In this document: positions 1 through 10,574 of the stretch, in pieces
Numbering within the stretch: the stretch's first letter is position 1
Layout: each line of letters begins with the position of its first letter
From: Ectocarpus siliculosus
Taxonomy: Eukaryota > Sar > Phaeophyceae > Ectocarpales > Ectocarpaceae
NCBI GenBank assembly: GCA_000310025.1
Contig: FN649745.1
Span: forward strand, 1,086,884-1,150,883
Direction of reading: 5' to 3'
Length of the DNA stretch: 64,000 nt
Notes under the pieces: generated by a model
Database searches by the model: none
What the model was told of the DNA's origin: nothing
The model's input: only the letters and a program-made list of their open reading frames with translations
Position numbers and translations under genes: made by a program

Positions 1-7
1 GTGAAGA

Positions 8-33
8 CAACAACAACAACAACAACAACAACA
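8..33. repeat. (CAA)n microsatellite
   Basis: Uninterrupted CAA/ACA trinucleotide run at the left edge of the window, directly before repeat family B. Confidence 0.9.
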
Positions 34-430
34 TAATGGTGGTCGAGTAGATCATTTTGTGCGGGGTCGAGAACCCTCACTCCGCGCAAGGGGGATGATC
101 GCACCACGTTGTGTTAAAAATTAAAATGGTCAATCACCCTCGAGGCAGCTACACAATGCTTATAACTGTCTCTGGAAGTGGAAGCACCAGAAAATAAAAT
201 AAGTCATACGCAACTGTCATCCGTACGCAAGGAAGTAAGCACAAGATGCCGAACACCCTTAGCAGGATGCAGCGCACCCTCCATGTTACTCGCCGAATAC
301 CTCACGGTGCTTCGCGCTTGGTGACGTGAGAGCCTGGTCCGGTGAGAACCCGGCGTGCTCCGTCCCGGCTTTGTAGGGGTGCGAGGTCAATGGTCTAACG
401 AGTACGGCATGCACGACTATGAGTACACCC
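33..430. repeat. Dispersed repeat family B, copy 1
   Basis: About 400 bp that match 50455-50840 in the same orientation with high identity, from AATGGTGGTCGAGTAGATCA to GGCATGCACGACTATGAGTA. No coding potential is recognised. Copy 1 is followed by a poly-C run and then by repeat family A. At 49-51 kb the order is A then B, so the two families form one larger element seen here in permuted order. Confidence 0.85.
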
Positions 431-449
431 CCCCCCCGCCGCCATTTTG

Positions 450-1277
450 TTTTTTCGCGGTACGCGGTACAATTTTGTGCGGGCATTCTTGCTTTCCTCC
501 ACGTCAATTGCGTGTGTTTACATGTGCTCGTGTTTGCCGAACGTGCACGTAGGACCTTGATAGAAGAGTAGTTTGATATGTTTGACAACATATTTTGCAC
601 GTCCGGCACCGGAAGAGTAGATTGCTACTTCGTGTAATAGCTGTGGTGGGCTGGGGACTCTTGTAGTTGGTTTTGGATTTTGAAGTATAGTGCTTGGGAC
701 ACCTCCCCAAGCCGCAGAGCTTAGAACTTCTCAAAGTTGCTGCGACAAGTCCACCACGATTTTTGACCTTGGGCGAATATTGCGAAATAATACCAACAAA
801 TCACAAATCAGAACCAAATATCACATCATCATTCCAAGCTTACTCAAGCCGGGAAAATACCGGAGACGGGCTGGCGATGGGCCTATGGTGGTGGCATCAC
901 CTTCGCCACGTGCAACACCCGTGCACAATTGCAGTTTGCCATGCGTAGTACGTTTTTTCCCCCAAGCCCGTCCACCTCCCTCAACAAGACTAAACAGCCG
1001 CTTCTTCGAGCGCTTTCGCCTTGAGCACCTTCACCCTCCCTCCCTCCCCCTCTCCCCCTCCTCCCCACCTCCCCCTCCTCCTCCTCCTCCTTCGTATCCT
1101 AACCCTAACCCTCCTCCAACCTCTGCTACGATGACGTCGGTTGCGGTACAGGCAAGCTCACCCAGGGGCTACGTGGATTGTACTACCCCCGAGCGTGAAA
1201 TGTGCTCCCTTTAAATAGGATTTATCTGTATGGGCTCGATTTATTTAGGAAATTGTACGGCGTTGGGGGACGGGGGA
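450..1277. repeat. Dispersed repeat family A, copy 1
   Basis: Matches 49163-49935 in the same orientation over about 800 bp with many small differences. Shared landmarks include TTGCGACAAGTCC-type tracts, CACCTCCCTCAACAAGACTA and a GGGGCTACGTGG segment near the right end. It holds C-rich, pyrimidine-biased stretches and a short CCTAACCCTAACCCT motif. No gene is seen. It is probably part of a non-autonomous mobile element. Confidence 0.8.
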
Positions 1278-1283
1278 GTACTC

Positions 1284-1775
1284 TTATATTTTGCATGCCT
1301 TAGTGGTTAAACCATTTGCCACGCGTCCTCGAGAGGACTGAGCACTGTTCCCACAGGACCGATCACCGATGGCCAATCGTTTCTTCCTATTTGCCAAAGG
1401 TGGCTCAAAAATATCTTCCCTATGTAATCTATCTATCATATCGATGTCACTTCCCGCCTTTTCAGCCCACTTCCTATGCCCTAGCACAGCTACCGTCTTC
1501 TCCTGCCTATTCCATGCCACAAACATCTCCCTGCATCTTCCCCCTACTTTTCCGAGCTCAGTCATTTTCACTTCTCTCCCCTTGTTTTACGACGAGCATT
1601 CCGCCATTACATGAACAAGGTCTTCGCACTCCGAGCCGCAATCACATTTGAACTTTTCGTCTTCATCGTCTCCTTCCTAGATCTTCGTATAAGTTCTCGA
1701 AGGCCAAATGTCCCCGGTTCTGAATTTGAACTAAAGCTTTGTCCCTGCATCCATTTGTCCATGATGTACAGTAGG
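1284..1775 (-). pseudogene. Decayed 3' end of a non-LTR (LINE) retrotransposon
   Basis: On the minus strand, 1650-1770 encodes a peptide with GHLAFENLYEDLG. After a one-base shift, 1587-1650 encodes KCDCGSECEDLVHVMAEC, ending in a stop. This is the C-x-C-G, acidic, H, C zinc-finger pattern found after the reverse transcriptase of many LINE ORF2 proteins (GH...L...C.CG..E...H....C). A further open stretch to 1284 would be the C-terminal tail. The frameshift and stop show it is dead. The family assignment rests on the motif alone. Confidence 0.5.
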
Positions 1776-1912
1776 TACTCCTTAAACCGTTGGCGCAAGC
1801 AACGCCCCCCCCCCAGAAGAGGTCCAAAACAAATGTGTGGGGTTAGGTGTCCGAATTTGCTTTTTGTCGCACCTTGGTTCACGTCAGTCATATACCCTAT
1901 CGTTATTCGTGT

Positions 1913-1977
1913 CCATGGGTACCCATGGGTACCCATGGGCATGCCCATGGGTACCCACACCCCATGGGTACCCACGG
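1913..1977. repeat. Palindromic GGGTACCCATGG minisatellite
   Basis: Tandem units of CCATGGGTACC (contains NcoI- and KpnI-like palindromes), so each unit can pair with its neighbours on the same strand. A second, longer array of the same motif lies at 2556-2752. Confidence 0.85.
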
Positions 1978-2555
1978 CCCCGCACGGTCCACGGGGGGCC
2001 ATTATGGCTTTCACCACCACGGGGATCACAACGGATACCAAGATTAAGCGTACTCTATAACATCGATTAGGCGGGGTCGACGAAGGCACGGCCGCAGCGA
2101 GCTGGTACACCCAAGGTTCCGTGGGAGGCTCACAGCACAGCAGTTAGTGAGTCCAGCATTATTCCAGCTCGGCGCAAGAATGTAACGAAAGAGAGGAAGG
2201 TATCTAAAGCCGAATAAAAACAACTGAACTGGCTTAGTGTGGGCGTGGAGGAAAGCGCGTCAGTGTGCCCTCACCCAGATCCACGGCGCTAGGCTCACCC
2301 AGATCCACGGCGCGACGCTGAGGGCGTTGTCGCATCTCCCGTGTTTCGTACAGTGCACGCGCACGCCGAGGCCTTGGGCAGGTCTCTTCATCATACTTAC
2401 TTGTTGCAGATTTAAACGCGACGGTGGGTTTTGTTGTTTTCAAAGCTCCAAGACGTTTTGTCTTTCCTTAGTCGGGACGAATAGGTCCCGTGGTGATCAT
2501 CATGATTACCCGTCGGCACCCGTAGGGTGCTACACCACCGATACCAATGGATCGC

Positions 2556-2752
2556 TACCCACGGTTAACACCACGGGTGCCTGTGGCTACCCACGGTGAC
2601 GACCATGGGTTTGCGTTAGGCATCAGTTTGGGTGCCCATGGGTCACCATGTGTGTGGCCATGGGTCACCATGGGTACCCACGGGCAATACCCATGGGTAC
2701 CCACGGGCATTCCCTGTGGGAACCCATGGGCATTGCCCGTGGGTACCCACGG
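2556..2752. repeat. Second GGGTACCCATGG-type palindromic array
   Basis: Repeats of ACCCATGGGTACCCACGGG and its variants with GGGTACCCACGGGCAATACC-type spacers. It is self-complementary at every unit, like the array at 1913-1977, from which it is about 580 bp distant. Confidence 0.8.
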
Positions 2753-2759
2753 GGTAATT

Positions 2760-4080
2760 TCACTTGGTTATGGCGCGAATGTATCAAACATCTGCACCGA
2801 GAAAGAGAAATAAACGGAAAACCACGACGCAATGATTAGGGCCGCGGGGCGGGAAAGCTTCGGGTATGGTTTGAAACCCTTTTGTCACCTGAACGGGCAC
2901 GCACGAATGCGTGTTTACTACCTCGGGGAGAGATAAAGTAAGGAACAGAACGTGCGGGTTCGCTTCGGCGACGATTTGAAACCCGGTATGTCGTGACCAT
3001 CTCGCGTCCACGTGCTTGAAACCCTCTTACGCTTCTTGGGGCGGGGTCGCTTCTGCCACGACTTGAATCCCTTACCCCTTGCTGTATATGCCCCATTTTC
3101 GGAACTATTTGGCTCGGTCCTGAAGAACCACGAAGGAAATACTAACATACGCTTGACGCCACAAAAAACGATGTTGTAAAAATATATATGAAGCCAAACA
3201 CAGCACCATAGAAAATCCGCGCTCGACACCTTCCCCACGAACTCCGCATCGGGCATCGTAAAATATCGTCGTTACACGGTGTACGACGCAACAAGGAAAA
3301 AAGATTTCGTCGGAACCAAGATATTGACAAGAAGTCGGAACCACGATGTTGACATACGCACGGCACATATCGTCCCGAGAACAGACAACACCCCCGTCAG
3401 GAAGGAAACCCATACCGGGAAACGTTGGCAATTTACAATGTCAACCGTGCAATGGGACAAAAAAAACAACGACAACGACGGCAACCCATTCTAGTAAACC
3501 CACTGTACTAAGAAACGTCGCCGATCAAAGTGACATGACGCAGTTAGATAAGAGGAAGCAACCTAAACGGCTCGAATGTACGTAAAGCAGCCCCATTAGG
3601 CAGCGCGAATGGTGTAACCATAACCAAGTGCATCCTTCAGCCCATCACCCCAGGACGTCTGTGCGGGTGGAATTCCACTCTGCTAGGTAGAGAGCACCAG
3701 GGAACTCGGATCGGTAGGAATGTTGGCCCGCTCTCGACACACCGTAGGAGGACGAAAAAGATGGCAGCGGGAGCTGTGCGGTTCCTGACGTCTTCAACCT
3801 GCCGTTCCGGATGTATGTGTTGTACGTGCTTCACTAACGGTCAAAGGTCGGGCGCTGGGACAACAGATTTTTGGTGAGCAGGAGCTCGTTCTTGAAGCAG
3901 ATGTTGTTGTCCAAGACGAAACGGTTCAGCACCTTTGGCATGCGCATGAGGACATGTCGAAACCCTGGTCAACAAGAGAGGCATGCGTTTCAGAACAAGT
4001 GAGGGTAGTTAACGTAGTTGGAGGTACTCAGCCTTAACGGATGAAACAACACGGATTACGAGTGAGACAGCGAGGAAAAG
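2760..4080. other. Intergenic, no gene seen
   Basis: Only short overlapping ORFs on both strands. A phrase TTTGAAACCCT-like recurs a few times near 2850-3070. No domain, repeat array or RNA is recognised. Confidence 0.5.
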
Positions 4081-4108
4081 ACATCAACGGGGGGCTGTAA
4101 TGACGGTG

Positions 4109-4384
4109 TTAACCAGAAACTGCTATTGGTTCGACGCAGGGTGTATCTGACGCACCGCTTAGCCACCCGTTGTTGGACTCGGCGATGGAGGAGTTCCAGT
4201 AGAACTCGGGTGGGTCTTGCTGCAAGTTCCACAGAAGAGGGTTGTTGTAGTCGTTTGGGTTGTTGAGGATAGACAACGCAAGCTCCGTATGGCCCCGATA
4301 ATGGAACGTGCCGGCGTCCACAGTAACGATATGCGCACAACACGGGTATTGGGTACGGCAGGGGTATGTGTTCGACGACGGCAC
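4109..4384 (-). pseudogene. KDZ-type transposase fragment, C-terminal exon
   Basis: Encodes VDAGTFHYRGHTE, NPNDYNNPLLW and EFYWNSSIAESNNGWLSG. This order of an H-x-GH region followed by an N-x-S-x-AE-x-x-N-x-W element matches the end of the catalytic core of Kyakuja-Dileera-Zisupton (KDZ) transposases. It joins the exon at 4480-4842 through an intron whose donor, CT|GTAAGTAAG, is very strong. No full gene is present. Confidence 0.5.
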
Positions 4385-4479
4385 TTCATTCCAAGTGGGA
4401 GTTTGGACACACTGTACACGTCACCCCCAACGCCCCGCAAACTACAACTTAGAACGCCCAACCTGCTGCTGTGGGTAAC

Positions 4480-4842
4480 TTACTTACAGGGAGCACGCCC
4501 TTCTTTAGGCCGAGGTGTACGTAGTCTCTCGTTGAATTGCCCCGGGTGCTTTGGAAACACAGGCCCACGTGTCACGTACCGGTCGACGATCAGCATCGTT
4601 CCAACCCAGGACAGATCCCCTCGGCCGCTCAGGTAGCGGTCCAGAACGCAGGCCTTGTCGTAAAAGAGGATGGTCGGGCGTCGATCCTCATCGGGAAAAA
4701 TATGTTTCAGGGCCGCGTCCACATCGGCACATCCTTCCGCCTCCAAGAGGGGCACTATCCCGCAGATGATCCCGCAAGACCAGCTCGCGGAAAGACTCCC
4801 CCAGCTGCTCTTCCTTCCTAGAATTGCACGGAGCATCCTCAT
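4480..4842 (-). pseudogene. KDZ-type transposase fragment, central exon
   Basis: Encodes CGIICGIVPLLEAEGC, then TILFYDKACVLDRYL and LIVDRYVTRGPV. KDZ transposases carry a YD-x-AC-x-L-x-x-YL segment and a following VDR-x-H segment in the RNase H-fold core. Here the expected H after VDR is changed. The coding frame stops to the right of 4842, and the next recognisable piece is 1.3 kb upstream on the same strand, so the gene is broken or heavily split. Confidence 0.55.
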
Positions 4843-6164
4843 GTCCTCAGGCTATGTTGTCGGCACACACACGCACGCAGTGACAAGGGAGCTAGGGGTT
4901 TGTGATGGTGCCGATCAATGTGGCTTAAATCCGGCTGCTCCCATGCGCGCCAGATTCGTTATGATACATTCGATACCGCCACGTTCAAAATAGGTTAAAC
5001 CCGAAGCCTGCGGTGTCAGGTGGGCTTCAATCGCAGGCCCTCCTACAGTGTATTCTTGGAGTACATGATGATGTACACCCTCAACTGATGTTGGTGTGTG
5101 GACCTTCTGTCTCAATTCCATGCGGTGTGACAAAAAACGTTCTCGTCGTCTGCCGGGCGCGTTCCGTCCTCGCCTGAGAACCCATGTCGGAGGGTTAATC
5201 CCGGCCGGAACGCGCCTATTGTCCTGTAGCTGTGGTGGGGTTAGGAGTAGAGTGTAGGGTAAAATAGCTTGCACTGTTGAAGGAAATACGTAGAGGTGGA
5301 TATTTCTCGCCCGTGAAGCAGATTGGCAGTCGATGCAAAAGCCACGGCGCTTGTGCGAGAGTTTTTAGATTGGAACGTGCACACATCACGTACGGGAGTA
5401 CCTCTAACTTTTGGTGTTGCTGAAGCAAAACCGGCACCCCTATCGGAGCGGTTTTCCAAAAAAAAACTACCAAAAATAACGAACTCAAGGGGAAAGGAGT
5501 AACAGTTATTGGGGTTCTGTAAAACGGGCCAGATGAAGGAGGAGGACCCCAAGCAGCCCTGTACCTTCGAAGAAGTCCAGAGCCTCCCCTTTAAGAACTC
5601 TTCTTTTGACTCACGACGAAACACATACTTGAGAGGTAGTTGAGAAGCCCTCCCGAACCCTCTGGTGATGTAAAGACGATATCATGTCGGTAACCAATCA
5701 CAGAGTATGCCACCGCTGCGATGGTTGTTTATGCCGAAACCCCACATCAAAAACACTTCGTCGTAAATTGCTGCTTCGTCCTAAAGGGGGGTGGGCGTAG
5801 CATGCGTTGATTCTACGACACCTCCTGGTCCAAGAAGCGCGCTCGCTGTGCAGCAGTCCACGTAACCTCCCGGTTCCTTCTGTTGAACTCGTCCTCGTGT
5901 GCCTTGTGTGCTGTGCACGTTAGCCTGCTGTCCTCGCGATTGTTTCCGAAGGGCGGTTGTGCGACCCAGAACGCGCATTTGTGCCCGTGCGACGACAAAG
6001 GAGTGTGTGTACGGGGACGTTCAAGTAACACTTAGCGCCCCCATCCACGGCGCCTCGAAAGGCAGGTCCATGCAAAACACACGGCGGCGCCAACTAACGG
6101 CGAGAACGTCGAAATGCGCCTAACAAAGCCCCGGCAATACGCATCATTTTAAGAATAATATCAT

Positions 6165-6587
6165 CTACCCGCCGCTGTGCAACGTTCTTGGCAGTGTTTG
6201 GAGCGGACGAACCCAAACCGCCACGAGCGGAAGGTATGGATAGCGGCGACGAAGTATGAGACTGTTTTGCGACACCAGAATAAAACGAGCCAAGAGTAAG
6301 GCATTCTCCGCTGAAAAAAAACAGTTGCAGACCTTGAAGTATCGCGTGGACGTATTGCCGTCTATCGCGGCCGCCTGCGTCCAGAAGTCCTGTCCCTCTA
6401 TGGGAGTGTATTTCCGGCACTGATCACAAGCGTGATCTACCCACGGGGAGTCCCTCCAGTACCTGTCGTTGAGCTCCTCCTCGACACGACGTAGCCCCGC
6501 CCAATTACTGCATCCTGACTGCTCACCTCTCTCATCAAACACATCGACAGCCTTGGGATCCCTTGGCTTGAGTGCCTGGCCCGGCAA
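6165..6587 (-). pseudogene. KDZ-type transposase fragment, N-terminal exon
   Basis: Encodes WVDHACDQCRKYTPIEGQ followed by AAAIDGNTSTRYFKVCN. A C-x-x-C cluster followed by a DG segment is typical of the region before and at the first catalytic Asp of KDZ transposases. It has the same strand and order as the pieces at 4480-4842 and 4109-4384, consistent with one decayed element spanning about 4.1-6.6 kb. The stretch between 4842 and 6165 has only weak minus-strand peptides. Confidence 0.4.
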
Positions 6588-6849
6588 TGCGTACCACTTG
6601 TGTGGACCTTACACGCAATCATAACGGAGAAAGTTTGAGTAACGGCAAGCAAGACGAAGAACTTGAGTCAGCTGCCAGCACGATAGCTGAAGGCGACTCG
6701 CCATCGGTTGTCGGTTCTGTGTGAATAACCCTCCGTGCTGTCGAGGACGCGCGGTCGTTCGTGTAACCGCTAAGGCTTGTCAAACATCTCCCACCCCCGG
6801 TAGGTGTTCTACCCCTTGCGTAATGACAGAGGAAAGACAAGAAGAAATA

Positions 6850-7495
6850 AGCGATTGACTACTGCCAAATAAAAGGCTCGCACGCATGTCCCCTGCTCGG
6901 CGCTCCTTTATCCTTCCTACGAGAAGTTACTGTTAACCTGTACGCGGTCGGATTGGGGATTGGGTACTAAATTTTGTTCGCCGTCGATGGAAACTGTATT
7001 CCAATGCGGGGAGAGGTCTGCTGTGTTGTCACAACAGAATACAACATGTTGCAGTAAGGGGACAACGCAACTTTCTTACCGACATCATTTGCGGCCTTAA
7101 GCACGGCGTATATCTCCCAGCACTGCAGGAGCTCCGAACCCAGGAGGCGCAACTCCCGGCCGCCGCCGACGTCCGCGGCGGCCGTGTTGGAGTGCAGTTC
7201 AGCGTAGGAGTTGAAGCCCGCCCTGTCAGATATGCAACGTAGCAGCGATGTGTGCCACAGTAACCCACAGAGGGATGCTGGATCCTCTCCTCAGGAGTAC
7301 CCTAGGCGACGAAATTTACCAGGGGCCGACATACGATAGAGAATTGGTAGAGTGGCTAAGCCACATACTAGTTTTAAAAATGAAAATTACACACTACATT
7401 ATAAATACCCATATTAGATACCCAAAGTGCTTCATCTATGTTAGCTCTAAAAGGAAATAAAGCAAAAGCACACGCAACGGAAGAAAGTACAAAAC
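6850..7495. other. Intergenic, no gene seen
   Basis: No coding signal, repeat or RNA gene is recognised. The right end becomes AT-rich just before the copia fragment. Confidence 0.5.
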
Positions 7496-7499
7496 TTAA

Positions 7500-8366
7500 A
7501 TTAGAATTGAGTGTGAATGGTTTGACGGGTGTGCCATCGAGAGAGATGTAGAGGCTGGGACCCTTAGAATCTCCCAAACCGCGTACATTGACAGCATGGT
7601 GAAACGCTTTGATGTGCAATCGACCTCCCACATCCCCGCTACCCCCGGTGCCGACCTAGGACCGAAGCGAGATGATGAGAAGGGAGGGGAGTGGCCGGTG
7701 AGGGAGGCCATCGGCAGCATGATGTGGGTGTCGACGTTCTCGCGTCCAGACGTATCGTTCGCCGTGCATGCGGTAGCGCGCCACGCCCACGCGCCGGCGA
7801 AGAGGCACTGGGACGCGATACAGAAGATCCTCGGCTACCTAAAGCAGACGAGGGGCCTCGGGATCACCTACCAACGGGGATCGGGGTTAGGGCTGGCCGT
7901 GTACGTAGACGCTAGCTACGCCGACACGAAGGATAGGCGTTCGGTGTCAGGGTTGGCAGCAACGGTTGGAGGCACCGTTGTCAGCCATGGTAGCAAGACA
8001 CAGAGCATCGTGTCTTTGTCTTCGACGGAAGCCGAGTACATTGCTGCCGGGGAGGGCGTCAAGGAAGCGTTGTTTGTGCGTGCCGTGCTTTCGTTTGTTG
8101 CCCCAGAGACCAGTGGTAGCAGCATCCAGGCCCTTGAGGACAACCGGGGGGCCATAGCGTTGGTGCAGAACCCCCTCAGCTCAGGCCGCACGAAACACAT
8201 CTACGTGAGGTTTCATTTTATCCGCGGATTGTTTAGGTCGGGGGATATTTCGGTCAATTTCGTTCCGACAACGGAGCAACACGCGGACCTCCTAACCAAG
8301 GCCCTTAGTAGGGCCAGTCTGCAGTACCACCGGCGCAAGTTGATGAATTTGCCGGAGAAGCTGTAG
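7500..8366 (+). pseudogene. Ty1/copia reverse transcriptase C-terminus plus RNase H, 5'-truncated
   Basis: An open frame, with no start codon of its own, begins just after an in-frame stop near 7497 and ends at a natural stop at 8366. It starts with the RT thumb region (DVEAGTLRISQTAYIDSMV) and continues into the RNase H domain: YVDASYADTKDRRSVSG (first Asp), SIVSLSSTEAEYIAAGE (Glu), ALEDNRGAI (second Asp), RTKHIYVRFHFIR and HADLLTKALS. The upstream gag, protease, integrase and most of RT are missing. The sequence differs clearly from the copia element at 15-20 kb, so it is another family. A purine-rich stretch follows at about 8440, but no LTR boundary can be fixed. Confidence 0.85.
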
Positions 8367-9330
8367 CTGTTTTTTTAGCACTTGCATTGGATTTTCTAAT
8401 AAGTGCGGCCGTTGTGATCCGCTGTGATAGCGACGTTTTTTTTTGTGGTGGTAGGGATTCTTTCGAGGGGTTTTGCCCGGACGCCGGGTTTCCCCTCCTC
8501 ATATTACCATGTTGGTATTTCTGATGTATCCAGGGGCGTTCTTGCCCCATTGATGGTTAGTCACTTGCGCGAAGAACCAGGGAGGGTGTTCTAGAGTCTG
8601 CGAACATTGGTGTTGGATACACGTGCTGTATGATTTGGTGTCACGCAGATTGGTAAGATTGCCGTTTGGTAGGGGGCACCGTGATGAGTCACGGGGCCCC
8701 TCCTTGCTGTTGGAGCGTTGGAGCTGCTCTGTGTGGAGCACTCCCTCTTTCGTCCGTGTGAAGGACGGTCGCCTACCTCTCGTGAAGTTAATACATCACC
8801 AAAACAGTCTCATTCGATAAATAAGTGGCGTAGGCCGCAAACAGGTTGTCTAAAAAAATAAATAGGTGGACTACAGAATATTGAGTCGCCTCTGTTGTAC
8901 AATACCGTGGACAACAGACTGCTGTGCCCACTAGACAAACGGAAGGTGACCAAGATATTACACCTCTGGATTGCGAACATTCTAGGAAAAGTTCTTTTGT
9001 CTTTCCACGACGAACGAGGATATAGTATCAATAGATCAAAACGATACCTTTTTGGAAAGCCTCATGACACCATTCTGACACCTCCACTCCGCTGTGAACT
9101 ACTGTACGTCGTCATCGATCGTTGTTACATATGGGCCGGGGGGGGGGGGGGGTGATATGTATCTTTTGTCATATACGACACTGGCCACCATGTTGGCACC
9201 GTTGCACTTTTGCGGTGAAGATTGGGCCAGGTGATGTGACATCGTCTCTCGCCTACGGTATGCACAGAAAGCTACACTACTGTACATCCATATGGATTTT
9301 TCGGGTTGTTGCAATATTTCAATCTGCAAT
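8367..9330. other. Downstream flank of the copia fragment, possible LTR remnant
   Basis: Contains GTGGTGGTAGGGA-type purine tract about 80 bp after the RNase H stop, where a polypurine tract would be expected, and a G15 run at 9138-9152. No paired LTR is seen in the window, so the LTR reading is only a suggestion. Confidence 0.3.
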
Positions 9331-9334
9331 GCCA

Positions 9335-10570
9335 TTGCTCCACCGGTGGAGTAACCTCTTATTTGCTCCACCAGGCAGATCTCCACCCACAGAGCTCCAA
9401 TCGACCTCCAAACCAATTGCATCGTGTAGGTGTGGACTACTGCAATCTGAAATGCTACTTGAAGCTAATCCGACCTGTGGCTGCAGCGGTATGCTGAAAA
9501 AGGGGGTTCCGCAGTATATCAGGAAGGAGTAATCGTCTCGAACCTCCGTCCACACGGCTCCAATTGGCCTCAAACCAATTGCGTCGTGTCCGCAGAGGGC
9601 CCATTCCGTTCTTCCAAGCTATCGGACACTCCAATCCGATCTGTTCCCGCAGAGATATGGTCAACAGAGGGGGCTCCGCAGCATCTAGGGGGGCAAATGT
9701 CAATGTCAATTGTCCCGCTATACTTCCCGTCACATAGCTGAACCGCGCCTAACTCTGACCGCACGGTGTTGGCACTGCTCACAGCTACCATTCAAGCCAT
9801 CGGACACCCCAATCAGACCAGTGGGTGCAGAGAAACACCCACGCACGGAGGCTCAGTGGCTGAACGGCCGGTGGCGCAGACAGGCTTATCTGCTCCACCA
9901 GGCCAAACTCTATCTTCCGGGCGCTGTTTGCCCTACCAAGGCTTGAATTGTGTCGGCAACGGCTCACAGCGGTCAATCAAGCCATCGGACACCTCGATCG
10001 GACCAGTTGGTGCAGAGAAACGCCCACCCATGGGGGCTGTGTTGCTCAAGGGCCGGTGAGGCAGATAACCATTAATTCAAACTCTATCTCCAGGGCGATG
10101 TTTGTCTTACGAAGACTTTCATTGTGTTGGCACGGCTCACAGCTATCATACGAGCAACTCGGGCACCCCGACAGGGAGTACAGCGTATCTGCTCAGGGAA
10201 TACAGCGTATCTGATTAGGAAACACAGTGTATCTCACGAGGATATACAGTGTATCTGAATAGGGAATACAACCTACAGTGTCTGATTTGGGAATACAGTG
10301 AATATGCCGAGTGAATACAACGTATCTGCTCCACCGGCCCTTGAGCCGCTGAGTCCCGGTGGGTGGCCGTTTCTCTGCACCCACTGGTCGGACAAGCTTG
10401 CCCGGTGGCTTTTATGATAGCTGTGGGCCGTGCCAATATAATGAAAGTTATCGAGAGACAAACAGCGCCCGCTAGATAGAGTTTGGCCTGGTGGAGCAGA
10501 TAAGCTCAACCGGCCCTTCAGCCGCTGAGCCTCCGTGGGTGGGCGTTTCTTTGCACCCACCGGTCCTGCG
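9335..10570. repeat. About 185-bp repeat family, direct then inverted
   Basis: Units carry GACCAGTGGGTGCAGAGAAA, a GGCTCAGYGGCT segment, and GCTCCACCAGGCCAAACTCT. Two units run direct at about 9800-10140 (period about 184 bp), with more divergent ones from 9335. The same sequence returns inverted at about 10330-10565. The inverted pair encloses a short block of the 22-bp satellite. Confidence 0.7.
10150..10325. repeat. 22-bp satellite, inverted block 1
   Basis: Units of GGGAATACAGTGTATCTGA, the reverse complement of the main array that starts at 10575. The units are embedded within the roughly 185-bp repeat family. Confidence 0.8.
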
Positions 10571-10574
10571 CAGA

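Noticed and set aside
1099-1113. Telomere-like CCTAACCCTAACCCT
   Set aside because: Only about two and a half units within a C-rich repeat, not an array.
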